DNA of 34,081 bases from an uncultured Oscillospiraceae bacterium (GCA_949285275.1 CASEBP010000091.1:1-34081), one strand, 5' to 3'; shown: positions 16,636-24,794, counted from the stretch's first letter. Numbers and translations are program-made. The notes: a model not told the origin generated them from the sequence alone.

Positions 16636-17697
16636 ATGTTAAAATCAGATTTTTATTATGACCTTCCCAAGGAACTGATCGCACAAACCCCCATTGAACC
16701 GCGCAACGCATCCCGCCTGATGACCCTCGACCGCACGACGGGGGAAGTGGGGCATCACCGGTTTACCGACCTCTTTACGCTGCTGCATCCCGGTGACCTG
16801 CTGGTGCTCAACGATTCCCGGGTTCTTCCGGCGCGGATTCTCGGAACGCTCGAGAGCGATTCGAAAAAGCCAATGGAGTTTTTGCTGCTCGAACAAAAGC
16901 GTCAGGATGTGTGGGAGGTTCTGGTTCGCCCGGGGAAACGTGCGAAGATTGGGGCGCGTTTTGTCTTTGGGGAAGGCCTGCTCACCGCACAGGTTCTGGA
17001 TATTCTGGACGGGGGAAACCGGCTGGTACAGTTTGAACATGATGGCGACTTTTACCACACCCTGGAACAGGTTGGACAGATGCCGCTTCCCCCTTACATC
17101 ACCGAAAAGCTCGAGGATCCTGAACGCTATCAGACGGTTTATTCCAAAGAGCTTGGTTCCGCCGCCGCCCCGACCGCCGGTCTGCATTTTACATCGGAAA
17201 TGCTTGATCAGCTCCGGGAACAGGGAATTCGGACCGCCTTTGTGACGCTGCATGTCGGGCTGGGGACCTTCCGGCCCGTCAAAGAGGAGAATATCGACGA
17301 TCATAAGATGCATTCCGAGCACATCTTCCTTCCGCAGGATACAGCCGAAATCATCAACCGCACCAAACAGGAGGGAGGACGGGTAATCGCTGTGGGGACT
17401 ACCAGCTGCCGGACCCTGGAGGCGGTCGGTCAGATGGGGCTTCCGCTGCACGCATGGGAAGGCTACACCGATATCTTTCTCTACCCGGGAAGGCCGTTTC
17501 ATGTAATCGACGGTCTGATTACCAACTTCCACCTGCCGGAGAGTACGCTGATCATGCTGGTCTCCGCCTTTGCTGGACGCGAGCCGGTCCTGGCCGCTTA
17601 CCGGGAGGCAGTCAAAGAGCGTTACCGCTTCTTTTCCTTCGGTGACGCGATGTTTATTGCAGACGGGCTTCCCAGCTCGGCCCAGAATCAGGGCTGA
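16636..17697 (+). CDS. queA: S-adenosylmethionine:tRNA ribosyltransferase-isomerase
   Basis: A 353-residue QueA of normal length. Conserved blocks are [24 protein letters not shown] at the N-terminus (given here in two parts by family convention, about residues 5-28), [43 protein letters not shown] and [20 protein letters not shown]. The enzyme transfers the ribosyl part of S-adenosylmethionine to preQ1 in tRNA, giving epoxyqueuosine. The ATG at 16636 begins the conserved N-terminus and has GGAG upstream; a longer frame from 16573 is not supported. tgt, which acts one step earlier, follows 60 bases later. I saw no clear promoter or preQ1 riboswitch upstream. Confidence 0.97.
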   Translation: MLKSDFYYDLPKELIAQTPIEPRNASRLMTLDRTTGEVGHHRFTDLFTLLHPGDLLVLNDSRVLPARILGTLESDSKKPMEFLLLEQKRQDVWEVLVRPGKRAKIGARFVFGEGLLTAQVLDILDGGNRLVQFEHDGDFYHTLEQVGQMPLPPYITEKLEDPERYQTVYSKELGSAAAPTAGLHFTSEMLDQLREQGIRTAFVTLHVGLGTFRPVKEENIDDHKMHSEHIFLPQDTAEIINRTKQEGGRVIAVGTTSCRTLEAVGQMGLPLHAWEGYTDIFLYPGRPFHVIDGLITNFHLPESTLIMLVSAFAGREPVLAAYREAVKERYRFFSFGDAMFIADGLPSSAQNQG

Positions 17698-17757
17698 ACA
17701 GCAGACAGATTTTATCCATCCCGCCGCTGCCGCAGCGGCCGGTAACAGGGAGGCACT

Positions 17758-18888
17758 ATGTATCAGCTGTTAAAACAGGAGGGACGCGCCCGCCGCGGAA
17801 CCTTCACGACGGTGGACGGCGTATTTCAAACTCCCGCCTTTATGAACGTCGCCACCTCCGCTGCCATCAAGGGGGGGATTTCCGCCCAGGATCTGCGGGA
17901 ACTGCACTGCCAGATTATGCTGTGCAATACCTACCATCTGCATATCCGCCCCGGAGATGAGCGGGTCAAGGGGTTGGGCGGACTGAAAGGCTTCACCGGC
18001 TGGAACGGGCCGACCTTAACTGATTCCGGTGGTTTTCAGGTTTTTTCACTGGCTTCGCTGCGAACGATTCGGGAGGAAGGCGTGACCTTCCAATCCCATG
18101 TGGACGGCCGCAAGATCTTTATGGGGCCAGAAGAAAGCATGCGGATTCAGTCGAATCTCGGATCCACCATCGCGATGGCCTTCGATGAATGCATCTCCAA
18201 TCCCGCTGAGTATGAGTACACCAAACGTTCGATCGCCCGTACGACCCGCTGGCTGGCACGGTGCAAAGCCGAAATGGCGCGTCTGAATTCCCGCCCGGAT
18301 ACCCTCAATCCGCACCAGCTGCTGTTCGGAATCAACCAGGGCGCCACCTATGATGATCTGCGGATCGAACACATGAAGGCAATTGCCGCGCTGGACCTCG
18401 ATGGATACGCCATCGGCGGGCTGGCGGTGGGGGAGGAAACCCCGGTGATGTACCATATCATCGAAGAGGTTGAGCCCTTTATGCCTGCAGAAAAGATCCG
18501 CTATCTGATGGGGGTGGGAACCCCTTCGACTATCATCGAAGGGGTCTGGCGGGGCGTCGACCTGTTTGATTGCGTGATGCCAAGCCGCAATGCCCGCCAC
18601 GGGCATCTTTTCACCTGGAACGGGATCATTAACATCAACAACGCCAAGTATCAGGATGACCCCTCGCCGATTGAAGAGGGATGTGGCTGCCCGGCCTGCC
18701 AGCACCATTCCCGCGCCTATGTCCGGCATCTGCTGAAAGCTGGAGAGATGCTGGGTATGCGCCTGACGGTGCAGCACAACCTGTACTTCTATAACACCCT
18801 GATGGAACGAATCCGCAGCGCACTGGATGAGGGATCGTTCGGAGCATTCCGGGAACAATATTCCGAGCGCCTGACACGTCGGATTTAA
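17758..18888 (+). CDS. tgt: tRNA-guanine(34) transglycosylase
   Basis: A 376-residue bacterial TGT. The general-base aspartate is D89 in LTDSGGFQVFSL, the nucleophile is near D271 in GVDLFDCVMPSRNARHG, and the zinc site is C309-x-C311-xx-C314 (GCGCPAC) with H340. It exchanges guanine for preQ1 at position 34 of tRNAs with GUN anticodons. GGGAGG lies 6 bases before the ATG. Together with queA this gives two steps of queuosine formation; no genes for preQ1 synthesis are in the window, so the base may be salvaged or made elsewhere. Confidence 0.98.
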   Translation: MYQLLKQEGRARRGTFTTVDGVFQTPAFMNVATSAAIKGGISAQDLRELHCQIMLCNTYHLHIRPGDERVKGLGGLKGFTGWNGPTLTDSGGFQVFSLASLRTIREEGVTFQSHVDGRKIFMGPEESMRIQSNLGSTIAMAFDECISNPAEYEYTKRSIARTTRWLARCKAEMARLNSRPDTLNPHQLLFGINQGATYDDLRIEHMKAIAALDLDGYAIGGLAVGEETPVMYHIIEEVEPFMPAEKIRYLMGVGTPSTIIEGVWRGVDLFDCVMPSRNARHGHLFTWNGIININNAKYQDDPSPIEEGCGCPACQHHSRAYVRHLLKAGEMLGMRLTVQHNLYFYNTLMERIRSALDEGSFGAFREQYSERLTRRI

Positions 18889-18902
18889 TTGCGCCGATTC
18901 CC

Positions 18903-18931
18903 TTGCCATATTCTGCTGATTTGTGTATAAT
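18903..18931 (+). promoter_or_regulatory. Promoter upstream of yajC
   Basis: TTGCCA at 18903-18908 and TATAAT at 18926-18931 with a 17-base spacer, beginning 15 bases after the tgt stop. It allows yajC and the following genes to be expressed apart from queA-tgt. Confidence 0.8.
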
Positions 18932-18969
18932 ACAAAATATACTCCCAAAGATTGAAAGGAATGGATTTC

Positions 18970-19272
18970 ATGAACTATCTCTCCGCTACCAATCCGCTTG
19001 GCTCTTACATTATAATGGCAGTGATGCTGCTGGCTGTTTATCTTCTGATGTTCCTCCCGCAGAAAAAGCAGCAGAAACGGGAAGCGGCCATGCGTTCCGC
19101 ACTGGAAATCGGCGACGAAGTTCTGACCCAGGGCGGCATCATCGGCCGAGTGGTCAGCCTGAAGGACGATACGATCGTGATCGAAACCGGCAGCGACCGG
19201 GTCAAGATTCGGATTCTCCGCAATGCGGTGGCGGCCAACACCACTCCGAAGGATAGCACTGGCTCCAAATAA
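18970..19272 (+). CDS. yajC: Preprotein translocase subunit YajC
   Basis: A 100-residue YajC: a short N-terminus, one membrane helix at about residues 12-30 (YIIMAVMLLAVYLLMFLP), a basic QKKQQKR stretch, and a small cytoplasmic domain with IGDEVLTQGGIIGRVVSLKDD and VIETGSDRVKIRILRNAV. YajC joins SecDF in the accessory Sec translocase complex. The ATG at 18970 has AAAGGA nine bases upstream; the ATG at 18961 touches that site and is too close. secD and secF, often next to yajC, are not in the window; a TIGR04086 membrane protein follows instead. Confidence 0.93.
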   Translation: MNYLSATNPLGSYIIMAVMLLAVYLLMFLPQKKQQKREAAMRSALEIGDEVLTQGGIIGRVVSLKDDTIVIETGSDRVKIRILRNAVAANTTPKDSTGSK

Positions 19273-19332
19273 GAACAAAATACGTATATCGGATTCCCCT
19301 CCCGAATAAAATGCACCGAGGGAGGGGATACG

Positions 19333-19770
19333 ATGCGTTCTAAACGGCATACCCGTGCGCCGCGCGCCGTCTCCGGCAGTGTCCGGAACCCCGGGCCGCT
19401 GCTGGCGATCCTGAAAGCAGTAACGCTTGGACTGTTGGCGACAACAGCGATGTTGCTGCTTTTCTCTTTTGCGTTTTCCTGGAAGGATCTCCCGCTGCGC
19501 CTGCTGCAACCGCTGACACTGGCTGCAATGATGGCGGGCGCTTTTACGGCCGGATATTGGTCGGCCCGCTTTTGGAAACGGCAGGGATTCTTGACCGGCG
19601 CCATCTGCGGCGGGATTTTCTTTGCCATTTGTTTTCTTGCGTCCCTGCAGGCGGGAGGCGGAGTTGATTTGACGGCGCTGTTGAGGCTGACGATCCTGCT
19701 GTTGTGCGGGATGATCGGCGGCGTCACCGGAATCAACCGAAAGGTTCGGCCTCTCAAAGGAAAACGCTAA
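19333..19770 (+). CDS. TIGR04086 family membrane protein
   Basis: A 145-residue membrane protein with a basic N-terminus (RSKRHTRAPRA) and four hydrophobic helices at about residues 27-50, 56-76, 83-105 and 112-132, rich in small residues (MMAGAFTAGYW, GAICGGIFFAIC, LLCGMIGGVTGIN). The composition, length and position next to yajC match the TIGR04086/YrzE-like family found in Clostridia and Bacilli. No function is established. GGGAGGGG lies 5 bases upstream of the ATG. Confidence 0.8.
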   Translation: MRSKRHTRAPRAVSGSVRNPGPLLAILKAVTLGLLATTAMLLLFSFAFSWKDLPLRLLQPLTLAAMMAGAFTAGYWSARFWKRQGFLTGAICGGIFFAICFLASLQAGGGVDLTALLRLTILLLCGMIGGVTGINRKVRPLKGKR

Positions 19771-19799
19771 GTTCCTGTTGACAAAAAGGAGGAAGTCAA

Positions 19800-20600
19800 A
19801 TGTATCAACTGGGTGTTATCGGCCTCGGACATATCGGTGTTCCGATTGTGGAAGGGGCCGTCCATCGAAAGCTGCTGCCGGCACAGGATATCATCCTTTG
19901 CGGGCATCATCCGGAGAAGATGCAGCGGCTTATCGAGGCCGGTGCGGCACAAACCACGGATGAAGCGGTATTGGCGGCCTCCTGCCGTTACCTTCTCCTT
20001 GCTGTAAAGCCTCAAAGCTTGCCAGATTTGCTCCCCAAAATTCGCCCCTCCATTCGAAATGATCAGGTGATTATTTCGATCGCCGCAGGAATTTCGGCTG
20101 ATTTCCTAAAGGCGGCACTGGGAAAAGACACAAAAATCGTGCTTGCCATGCCCAATACGCCGATTCAGCTGGGGTACGGTGCGACCGCGGTAGCCCGCAT
20201 CGAACCGACAACACCTGAGGAATTTGATTTTGCGCTCAAGCTGTTTGCCGTCAGCGGCTCTGCTCAGGAGATTCCCGCCGGTCTGATGAACGAGGTCATC
20301 CCCCTCAATGGAAGCAGCCCCGCCTTTCTTTACCGCATTGCCCAGGTTTTTGTGGATCGGGGTGTGGAATATGGCTTCGACCGCCAGGCGGCCCTTTCGC
20401 TCTTCTGCAGCGCAATGATCGGCGCAGCGCATATGATGCTCGACAGCGGTTCGGATCTGGATACGCTGATTCAGGGAGTCTGCTCCAAAGGCGGAACGAC
20501 GATTGCCGGTTTGACAGCAATGGAGGAAGCGGGTCTGACCAAAGCCCTTTCCACTGGCATTACCGCCTGCGTCAACCGCGCCTATGAACTGGGAAAATAA
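19800..20600 (+). CDS. proC: Pyrroline-5-carboxylate reductase
   Basis: A 266-residue ProC. It starts with the Rossmann segment YQLGVIGLGHIGVPIVEG, has LLLAVKPQSLPDLL and VLAMPNTPIQLGYGATAV in the middle, and ends with the family signature VCSKGGTTIAGLTAMEEAGL, in which the GGTT(I)AGL block is diagnostic. It reduces pyrroline-5-carboxylate to proline with NAD(P)H. AAAGGAGG lies upstream of the ATG at 19800. proA and proB are not in the window. If the TIGR00300 gene at 10366-11451 is an ornithine cyclodeaminase, the cell would have two proline routes (inference). Confidence 0.95.
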   Translation: MYQLGVIGLGHIGVPIVEGAVHRKLLPAQDIILCGHHPEKMQRLIEAGAAQTTDEAVLAASCRYLLLAVKPQSLPDLLPKIRPSIRNDQVIISIAAGISADFLKAALGKDTKIVLAMPNTPIQLGYGATAVARIEPTTPEEFDFALKLFAVSGSAQEIPAGLMNEVIPLNGSSPAFLYRIAQVFVDRGVEYGFDRQAALSLFCSAMIGAAHMMLDSGSDLDTLIQGVCSKGGTTIAGLTAMEEAGLTKALSTGITACVNRAYELGK

Positions 20601-20621
20601 TCCGACCGGATCATAAATAGG

Positions 20622-20672
20622 ACATCCCCCTGCATATCCTTTCTGTAAGGAAGATGATAAGCAGGGGGATGT
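20622..20672 (+). promoter_or_regulatory. 12-bp hairpin covering the spoIIM ribosome binding site
   Basis: ACATCCCCCTGC (20622-20633) and its exact complement (20661-20672) form a 12-bp stem; the loop contains a smaller TCCTT/AAGGA pairing. The 3' arm includes the only purine-rich ribosome binding site of spoIIM (AGGGGGA). If transcribed from upstream, the site would be hidden. It is followed by only a weak T run, so it is a poor terminator for proC. Confidence 0.75.
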
Positions 20673-20678
20673 TTGAAT

Positions 20679-21335
20679 ATGTTGGGGTACCGTTTACTGA
20701 CCGTGCGAAGGAAAAGGGAAGAGTCCCATCCCAAAAGTTTGTTGGTCACCATCCGTTTGCACGCTTCCATCGCTTCCTTCAGCGCCGTATTCCTTGCGGG
20801 CATTCTGCTGGGATCCATTGCGCCCGGCTTTCTTGATGCAAACAGCCGTCAGGGCTTTAATGATATCCTGCAGCTTTTTCTCAGACAACGGCAACTGCAA
20901 ACAATGGCCGAAACCTTTTTCAGTGCCATCAGTTCCAATGCTGTACTGTGGGTCATTTTGCTGCTCTGTGGCTTTTGCGCCGTATCTGCGCCACTGATCT
21001 TTCTTGTGATCCTGATCAAGGGGATGGGCTATGGCCTTTTTGCTTCAGCTCTGATCAGTCAATACGGCGCCGGCGCATTTGTGTATCTGGCCTGCTGTGT
21101 TCTTCCTAACCTTCTGATTTCGGGAATTGCGCTGCTGTTCTGCTGCCAAGAATCGAGCCGGATGAGCAAAAGCATCTGGCAGATGCTCCACACCTCCGTC
21201 CGGGGAACTGCACAGGGGGATTCCGCCGGGGAATATGCAGCCAAAATGATTCTGTATGGGGTTTTTCTCTGTCTTGGCGCCGCACTGGAAGCCTACCTGT
21301 GTCCCGCCTCACTCGCCGGACTTGTCCTCTTCTGA
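20679..21335 (+). CDS. spoIIM: Stage II sporulation protein M
   Basis: A 218-residue polytopic membrane protein of the SpoIIM/DUF95 family, close to the B. subtilis length. It has a basic N-terminal segment (YRLLTVRRKREE) and five or so hydrophobic segments, including SIASFSAVFLAGILLGSIAPG, AVLWVILLLCGFCAVSAPLIF and GAFVYLACCVLPNLLISGIALLF. SpoIIM acts with SpoIID and SpoIIP in the mother cell during engulfment of the forespore. The ATG at 20679 is 10 bases from AGGGGG; a TTG at 20673 is an alternative. The gene overlaps the convergent xer gene by 27 bases and supports a spore-forming host. Confidence 0.9.
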   Translation: MLGYRLLTVRRKREESHPKSLLVTIRLHASIASFSAVFLAGILLGSIAPGFLDANSRQGFNDILQLFLRQRQLQTMAETFFSAISSNAVLWVILLLCGFCAVSAPLIFLVILIKGMGYGLFASALISQYGAGAFVYLACCVLPNLLISGIALLFCCQESSRMSKSIWQMLHTSVRGTAQGDSAGEYAAKMILYGVFLCLGAALEAYLCPASLAGLVLF

Positions 21336-22358
21336 GGAGGAACGCAGGCCGGAGAGGGGAGAATGGTCGGCAGCATATTCCAGCTGCCGGTTGGAGACGT
21401 GGGTATAGATCTCGGTGGTTCCCAGGTTGGCATGTCCCAGGATTTCCTTGAGAATCCGCACATCCACCTGACCGTATTGATACATCAGGGTAGCGGCCGT
21501 GTGCCGGAGCTTGTGAGGCGTGTATCCCTTACCATCCAGTCCGGCCTCCCGCAGGCAGTCGCCAATGATCTGTTCAACCCGTCGGGCGCTCAGCCGCTTC
21601 CCGCTTTTTGCACTGATGAACAGCGCATCGTCTCGCCTGCGAAGCTTGCGGTCCGGCCGATCGCAATCCTGCTGATAGCGCCGGATTGCATCCAGGCAGG
21701 CTTCATTAAGATAGACAATCCGCTCTTTATTTCCTTTTCCGAGCAGCCGAAGGGTGCGATCCTCTTCGCGAACGTCTGTTCTGTTCAGGCCGATCAGCTC
21801 GGAAAGCCGCATTCCGCAATTGAGAAACAGCGTCAATATGCAGTAATTACGCAGATGATCAGGATTTTGGGATAGATCGGCAATGTCTAAAAGCTTTTTG
21901 CTTTCCTCGAGCGACAGATACCGGGGAAGTCCTTTTTTTGTTGCGGGACGATCAAGAGATTTCAGCGGATTATCGGGAAGCATCGTCGTTTTCGTATTCA
22001 AATACTGATAAAAGGAGCTCAGCGCAGAAACCTTGCGCGCCCGGGCATTGGACTGGTTACCAAGCGATTCATAACAAAAATTCAAAAAAGCATAGGTGTC
22101 AGACAAGCGGACCGAAGCAATATCCTGTATCGTCAAATCCTCGATGGAAACCTGCTGCAGCGATTCTAGGTCAATGCGTCCGCTGCGGTATTGTTTGAGA
22201 AAACGGAAAAAGGTGCGTAAATCCAGATAGTAACCATCAACCGTTCGCGGAGAAAGATTGCGAATGGTCAGCAGATAGGACAAAAAATCGCGCATCGGCT
22301 CCGGACAATCATAGAACGGCGCGTAACGGGACCGAGGCCCTTTGGATTGCACTGTCAT
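21309..22358 (-). CDS. xerD: Tyrosine recombinase XerC/XerD-like
   Basis: A 349-residue tyrosine recombinase. The N-terminal core-binding SAM-like domain spans about residues 20-130 and the catalytic domain 145-335. Active-site residues are R184 (NCGMRLSEL), K208 (LGKGNKE), H282 and R285 (HKLRHTAATL), H309 (LGHANLGTT) and the nucleophile Y318 (EIYTHV). It carries an extra 20 or so residues before the core-binding domain compared with typical Xer proteins. The neighbourhood with spoIIM resembles spoIIM-xerD in Bacilli, so chromosome dimer resolution is the likely job, although here the gene is convergent. A second ATG at 22361 lies directly upstream. No att sites or phage genes are nearby. Confidence 0.9.
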   Translation of the reverse strand: MTVQSKGPRSRYAPFYDCPEPMRDFLSYLLTIRNLSPRTVDGYYLDLRTFFRFLKQYRSGRIDLESLQQVSIEDLTIQDIASVRLSDTYAFLNFCYESLGNQSNARARKVSALSSFYQYLNTKTTMLPDNPLKSLDRPATKKGLPRYLSLEESKKLLDIADLSQNPDHLRNYCILTLFLNCGMRLSELIGLNRTDVREEDRTLRLLGKGNKERIVYLNEACLDAIRRYQQDCDRPDRKLRRRDDALFISAKSGKRLSARRVEQIIGDCLREAGLDGKGYTPHKLRHTAATLMYQYGQVDVRILKEILGHANLGTTEIYTHVSNRQLEYAADHSPLSGLRSSSEEDKSGE

Positions 22359-22393
22359 CATTGTCCACCTTCTCTCCGATTTTTCCTCTCTTC

Positions 22394-22423
22394 AATTTCG
22401 CTAAATTTACATTTAGCGAAATT
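22394..22423 (-). promoter_or_regulatory. 13-bp inverted repeat with GTAA loop in the xer leader
   Basis: AATTTCGCTAAAT at 22394-22406 is followed after four bases by its perfect complement at 22411-22423. On the - strand RNA this gives a 13-bp stem closed by GUAA, a GNRA-type tetraloop. It begins a few bases after the expected transcription start of the recombinase gene. It could be an RNA structure or a dyad operator. Confidence 0.75.
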
Positions 22424-22435
22424 ATATCTGTTTTT

Positions 22436-22464
22436 ATTTTACTCCCTCTTCCTTGCAATGTCAA
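22436..22464 (-). promoter_or_regulatory. Promoter of the xer recombinase gene
   Basis: On the - strand TTGACA (22464-22459) and TAAAAT (22441-22436) are separated by 17 bases, downstream of the feo operon terminator. The transcript would have a leader of about 70 bases that includes the 13-bp hairpin. Confidence 0.88.
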
Positions 22465-22496
22465 GTCCATTATCCTCAAAGTCCGGCATCAAAGCA

Positions 22497-22535
22497 TAAA
22501 AACGCGGAAATCCCTCAATCAGGATTTCCGCGTTT
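22497..22535 (-). terminator. feo operon terminator overlapping the last gene
   Basis: A 14-bp stem (22500-22513 with 22522-22535; core ACGCGGAAATCC and its complement) followed on the - strand by TTTTT then ATGC. The stop codon of the Cys-rich protein gene (22517-22515) lies in the loop, so the terminator is partly coding sequence. Confidence 0.9.
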
Positions 22536-22700
22536 GGTATTCTCTTGAAACGTGTGGCGCCGGTTTTTTTGGTAGCCGCATCCCGTGCATTGTCCGCAGT
22601 TGCCATCACAGCCACCACAGCTTCCGCCCGCGATCCGACGCAGTGCCAAAATGGCAGGGAGTGCGACCACCGCCAATACAATGTAGTCCGGTATACTCAT
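22515..22700 (-). CDS. FeoB-associated Cys-rich membrane protein
   Basis: A 61-residue protein with one N-terminal membrane helix (IPDYIVLAVVALPAILALRRI) followed by a glycine- and cysteine-rich stretch (GGSCGGCDGNCGQCTGCGYQ) with five cysteines in CxxC-like spacing, then a basic tail. This architecture and its place directly after feoB match the FeoB-associated Cys-rich membrane protein family (PF12669). It has been suggested to assist ferrous iron transport, but its role is not settled. GGGAGGGGG lies upstream of the ATG at 22700. Its last codons are inside the operon terminator. Confidence 0.9.
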   Translation of the reverse strand: MSIPDYIVLAVVALPAILALRRIAGGSCGGCDGNCGQCTGCGYQKNRRHTFQENTKRGNPD

Positions 22701-22721
22701 ATCGGTAATCCCCCTCCCCTC

Positions 22722-24791
22722 TTATCCGATCAGCAGGGATCCGATGTGGTAAACGCAGTATGCTGCCAGCCACGCGATTCCGCACTGGGCAATTACAACG
22801 CCAAGCGCGGCTTTTCTTGATCCCATCTCTCTGCGGACGGCAGCAATCGCGGCCACACAGGGCGTGTAGAGCAAGGTAAAGGTCAGAAAGCTAAAAGCGG
22901 ACAGCGGTTCAAAAAGCCCTCCAAGCACCGATCCGAGTGAAGCAATATTTGTCCCGGTCAAAACCGCCATCGTGCTGACCACCGCCTCCTTGGCGCTGAA
23001 GCCGGTAATCAATGCCGTGGCAACTCTCCAGTCGGTGAAACCCAGTGGCGCAAAAACCGGCGCTATCAGGCGTCCCACCTCTGCCAGCATACTCGCGGAG
23101 CTGTCGGAAACTACATTCAACCGGGCATCAAAGGTCTGGAAGAACCAAATGACAATGGTTGCAACAAAGATGATCGTGAAGGCACGGGTCAGAAAATCCT
23201 TGGCCTTATCCCAGATCAGCAGCCCAACGCTTTTGGGGCTGGGGAAACGATAATTGGGTAATTCCATGACAAAGGGCACGGGATTTCCCTGATACAGGGT
23301 ATTCTTCATAATCAGCCCGCTGAGAATTCCGAAAAGGATGCCGAGAACATAAAGCGACACCATCACCAGCGCCTGATACTTTGGGAAAAAAGCGGCGGTC
23401 ATCACCCCATAGATGGGGAGCTTTGCGCTGCAGCTCATAAAAGGAGTCAGCAAAATGGTCATTTTCCGATCCCGGTCGCTGGACAGCGTTCGTGTCGCCA
23501 TGATGGCCGGCACACTACATCCAAATCCAATCAGCATCGGGACAAAGCTGCGCCCTGATAATCCAATCTTACGAAGCAGCTTATCCATAACAAAGGCCAC
23601 CCGCGCCATATATCCGGTGTCCTCCAAGATGGACAGGAAAAAGAACAGCACAACGATGATGGGAAGAAAGCTCAGAACGCTGCCCACGCCGGCACAGATT
23701 CCATCCACAACGAGGCTGTGAACAACCGGATTGATCCCATAAGCCAGCAGTGCGGAAGAAATGACATTCGTTACAGCATCGATGCCAACGCTCAACAAAT
23801 CCCCCAGGAAACTTCCCACGACCCCGAAGGTCATCCAGAAGATGAACAACATGGCACACAAAAAGATGGGAATGGCCAGATACCGCCCGGTCAGAAAGCG
23901 ATCGATCTGCTCGCTTCGCAGATGTTCTTTGCTTTCTCCCCTTTTGACGACCGTCTCAGCACAAACCCCTTCAATAAAGGTATAGCGCATATCGGCCAAT
24001 GCCGCTTCCCGATCGGTATCGAGCTCATGCTCCATCTCCTGCACCGAATGTTCCAGCAGCTCCTTCTCGTTCTGATTGAGCTGGAGCAGCTCGGTCATCA
24101 GCGAATCCCCTTCCACCAGCTTGGTGGCAGCAAATCGGACCGGAACACCGATCCGCTCTGCATGGTCCTCAATCAGATGGGCGGTCGCGTGAATGCACCG
24201 GTGAACTGCGCCAGAGCAGAAATCCAGACGGGCGGGCCGGCGCTTTTGCGATGCGACCTGCAGCGCATGTTCGATCAGTTCATCTATTCCCTCGTTCTTG
24301 ACCGCCGAAATAGGGACCACCGGAACCCCAAGTTCCCGCTCAAGGCCATTGACATCGACCGTATTGCCGTTTGCGCGCATCTCATCCATCATATTCAGCG
24401 CAATGACCATAGGGATCTGCAGCTCGATCAGCTGCAGGGTCAGATACAGGTTCCGTTCAATGTTGGTTGCATCGATGATATTGATAATGCCGTCCGGTTT
24501 TTCCCGGATCAGAAAATCCCGGGTGACGATTTCCTCGCTGGTATAGGGGGAAAGAGAATAAATTCCCGGAAGGTCAACGACGATTGCCTGTCCTGCAGGA
24601 TCTTCTCCCTGCTCTGTCTGTTTTGCGCCGGAGCGAAATCGGCTTTTCACCGCTCTCCGATCGCGAATGATTCCTTCCTTTTTATCGACAGTAACTCCCG
24701 GAAAGTTTCCCACATGCTGATTGGAGCCGGTCAGCTGATTGAATAACGTGGTTTTTCCGCAATTCTGATTTCCGGCCAATGCAAAGATCAT
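22722..24791 (-). CDS. feoB: Ferrous iron transport protein B
   Basis: A 689-residue FeoB. The N-terminal G domain has G1 GNQNCGKT at 7-14, G2 within FPGVTVDKKEG, G3 DLPGIYSL at 73-80 and G4 NMMD; a helical regulatory domain and a polytopic membrane region with Gate motifs follow (RSFVPMLIGFGCSVPAIMAT, FMSCSAKLPIYG). It moves Fe2+ across the inner membrane with GTP-dependent regulation. Between G2 and G3 there is an unusually long polar stretch (about residues 41-68). GGAGG before its ATG is part of the feoA 3' end, three bases away, so the two are coupled. Confidence 0.97.
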   Translation of the reverse strand: MIFALAGNQNCGKTTLFNQLTGSNQHVGNFPGVTVDKKEGIIRDRRAVKSRFRSGAKQTEQGEDPAGQAIVVDLPGIYSLSPYTSEEIVTRDFLIREKPDGIINIIDATNIERNLYLTLQLIELQIPMVIALNMMDEMRANGNTVDVNGLERELGVPVVPISAVKNEGIDELIEHALQVASQKRRPARLDFCSGAVHRCIHATAHLIEDHAERIGVPVRFAATKLVEGDSLMTELLQLNQNEKELLEHSVQEMEHELDTDREAALADMRYTFIEGVCAETVVKRGESKEHLRSEQIDRFLTGRYLAIPIFLCAMLFIFWMTFGVVGSFLGDLLSVGIDAVTNVISSALLAYGINPVVHSLVVDGICAGVGSVLSFLPIIVVLFFFLSILEDTGYMARVAFVMDKLLRKIGLSGRSFVPMLIGFGCSVPAIMATRTLSSDRDRKMTILLTPFMSCSAKLPIYGVMTAAFFPKYQALVMVSLYVLGILFGILSGLIMKNTLYQGNPVPFVMELPNYRFPSPKSVGLLIWDKAKDFLTRAFTIIFVATIVIWFFQTFDARLNVVSDSSASMLAEVGRLIAPVFAPLGFTDWRVATALITGFSAKEAVVSTMAVLTGTNIASLGSVLGGLFEPLSAFSFLTFTLLYTPCVAAIAAVRREMGSRKAALGVVIAQCGIAWLAAYCVYHIGSLLIG

Positions 24792-24794
24792 CGG

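Noticed and set aside
17725..17739. Small GC stem CCGCTG/CAGCGG between queA and tgt
   Set aside because: Only six pairs with a 3-base loop and no T-run; it is too weak to call a terminator or regulatory element.
22401..22414. The 9-mer TTTACATTT shared by the xer dyad and the HTH-operon repeat
   Set aside because: It is AT-rich and short, and the rest of the two elements differ, so a shared regulator is not supported.
21309..22464. Tyrosine recombinase as a sign of an integrative element
   Set aside because: No att-like repeats, phage or conjugation genes flank it; its neighbour spoIIM and its length point to a cellular Xer protein.
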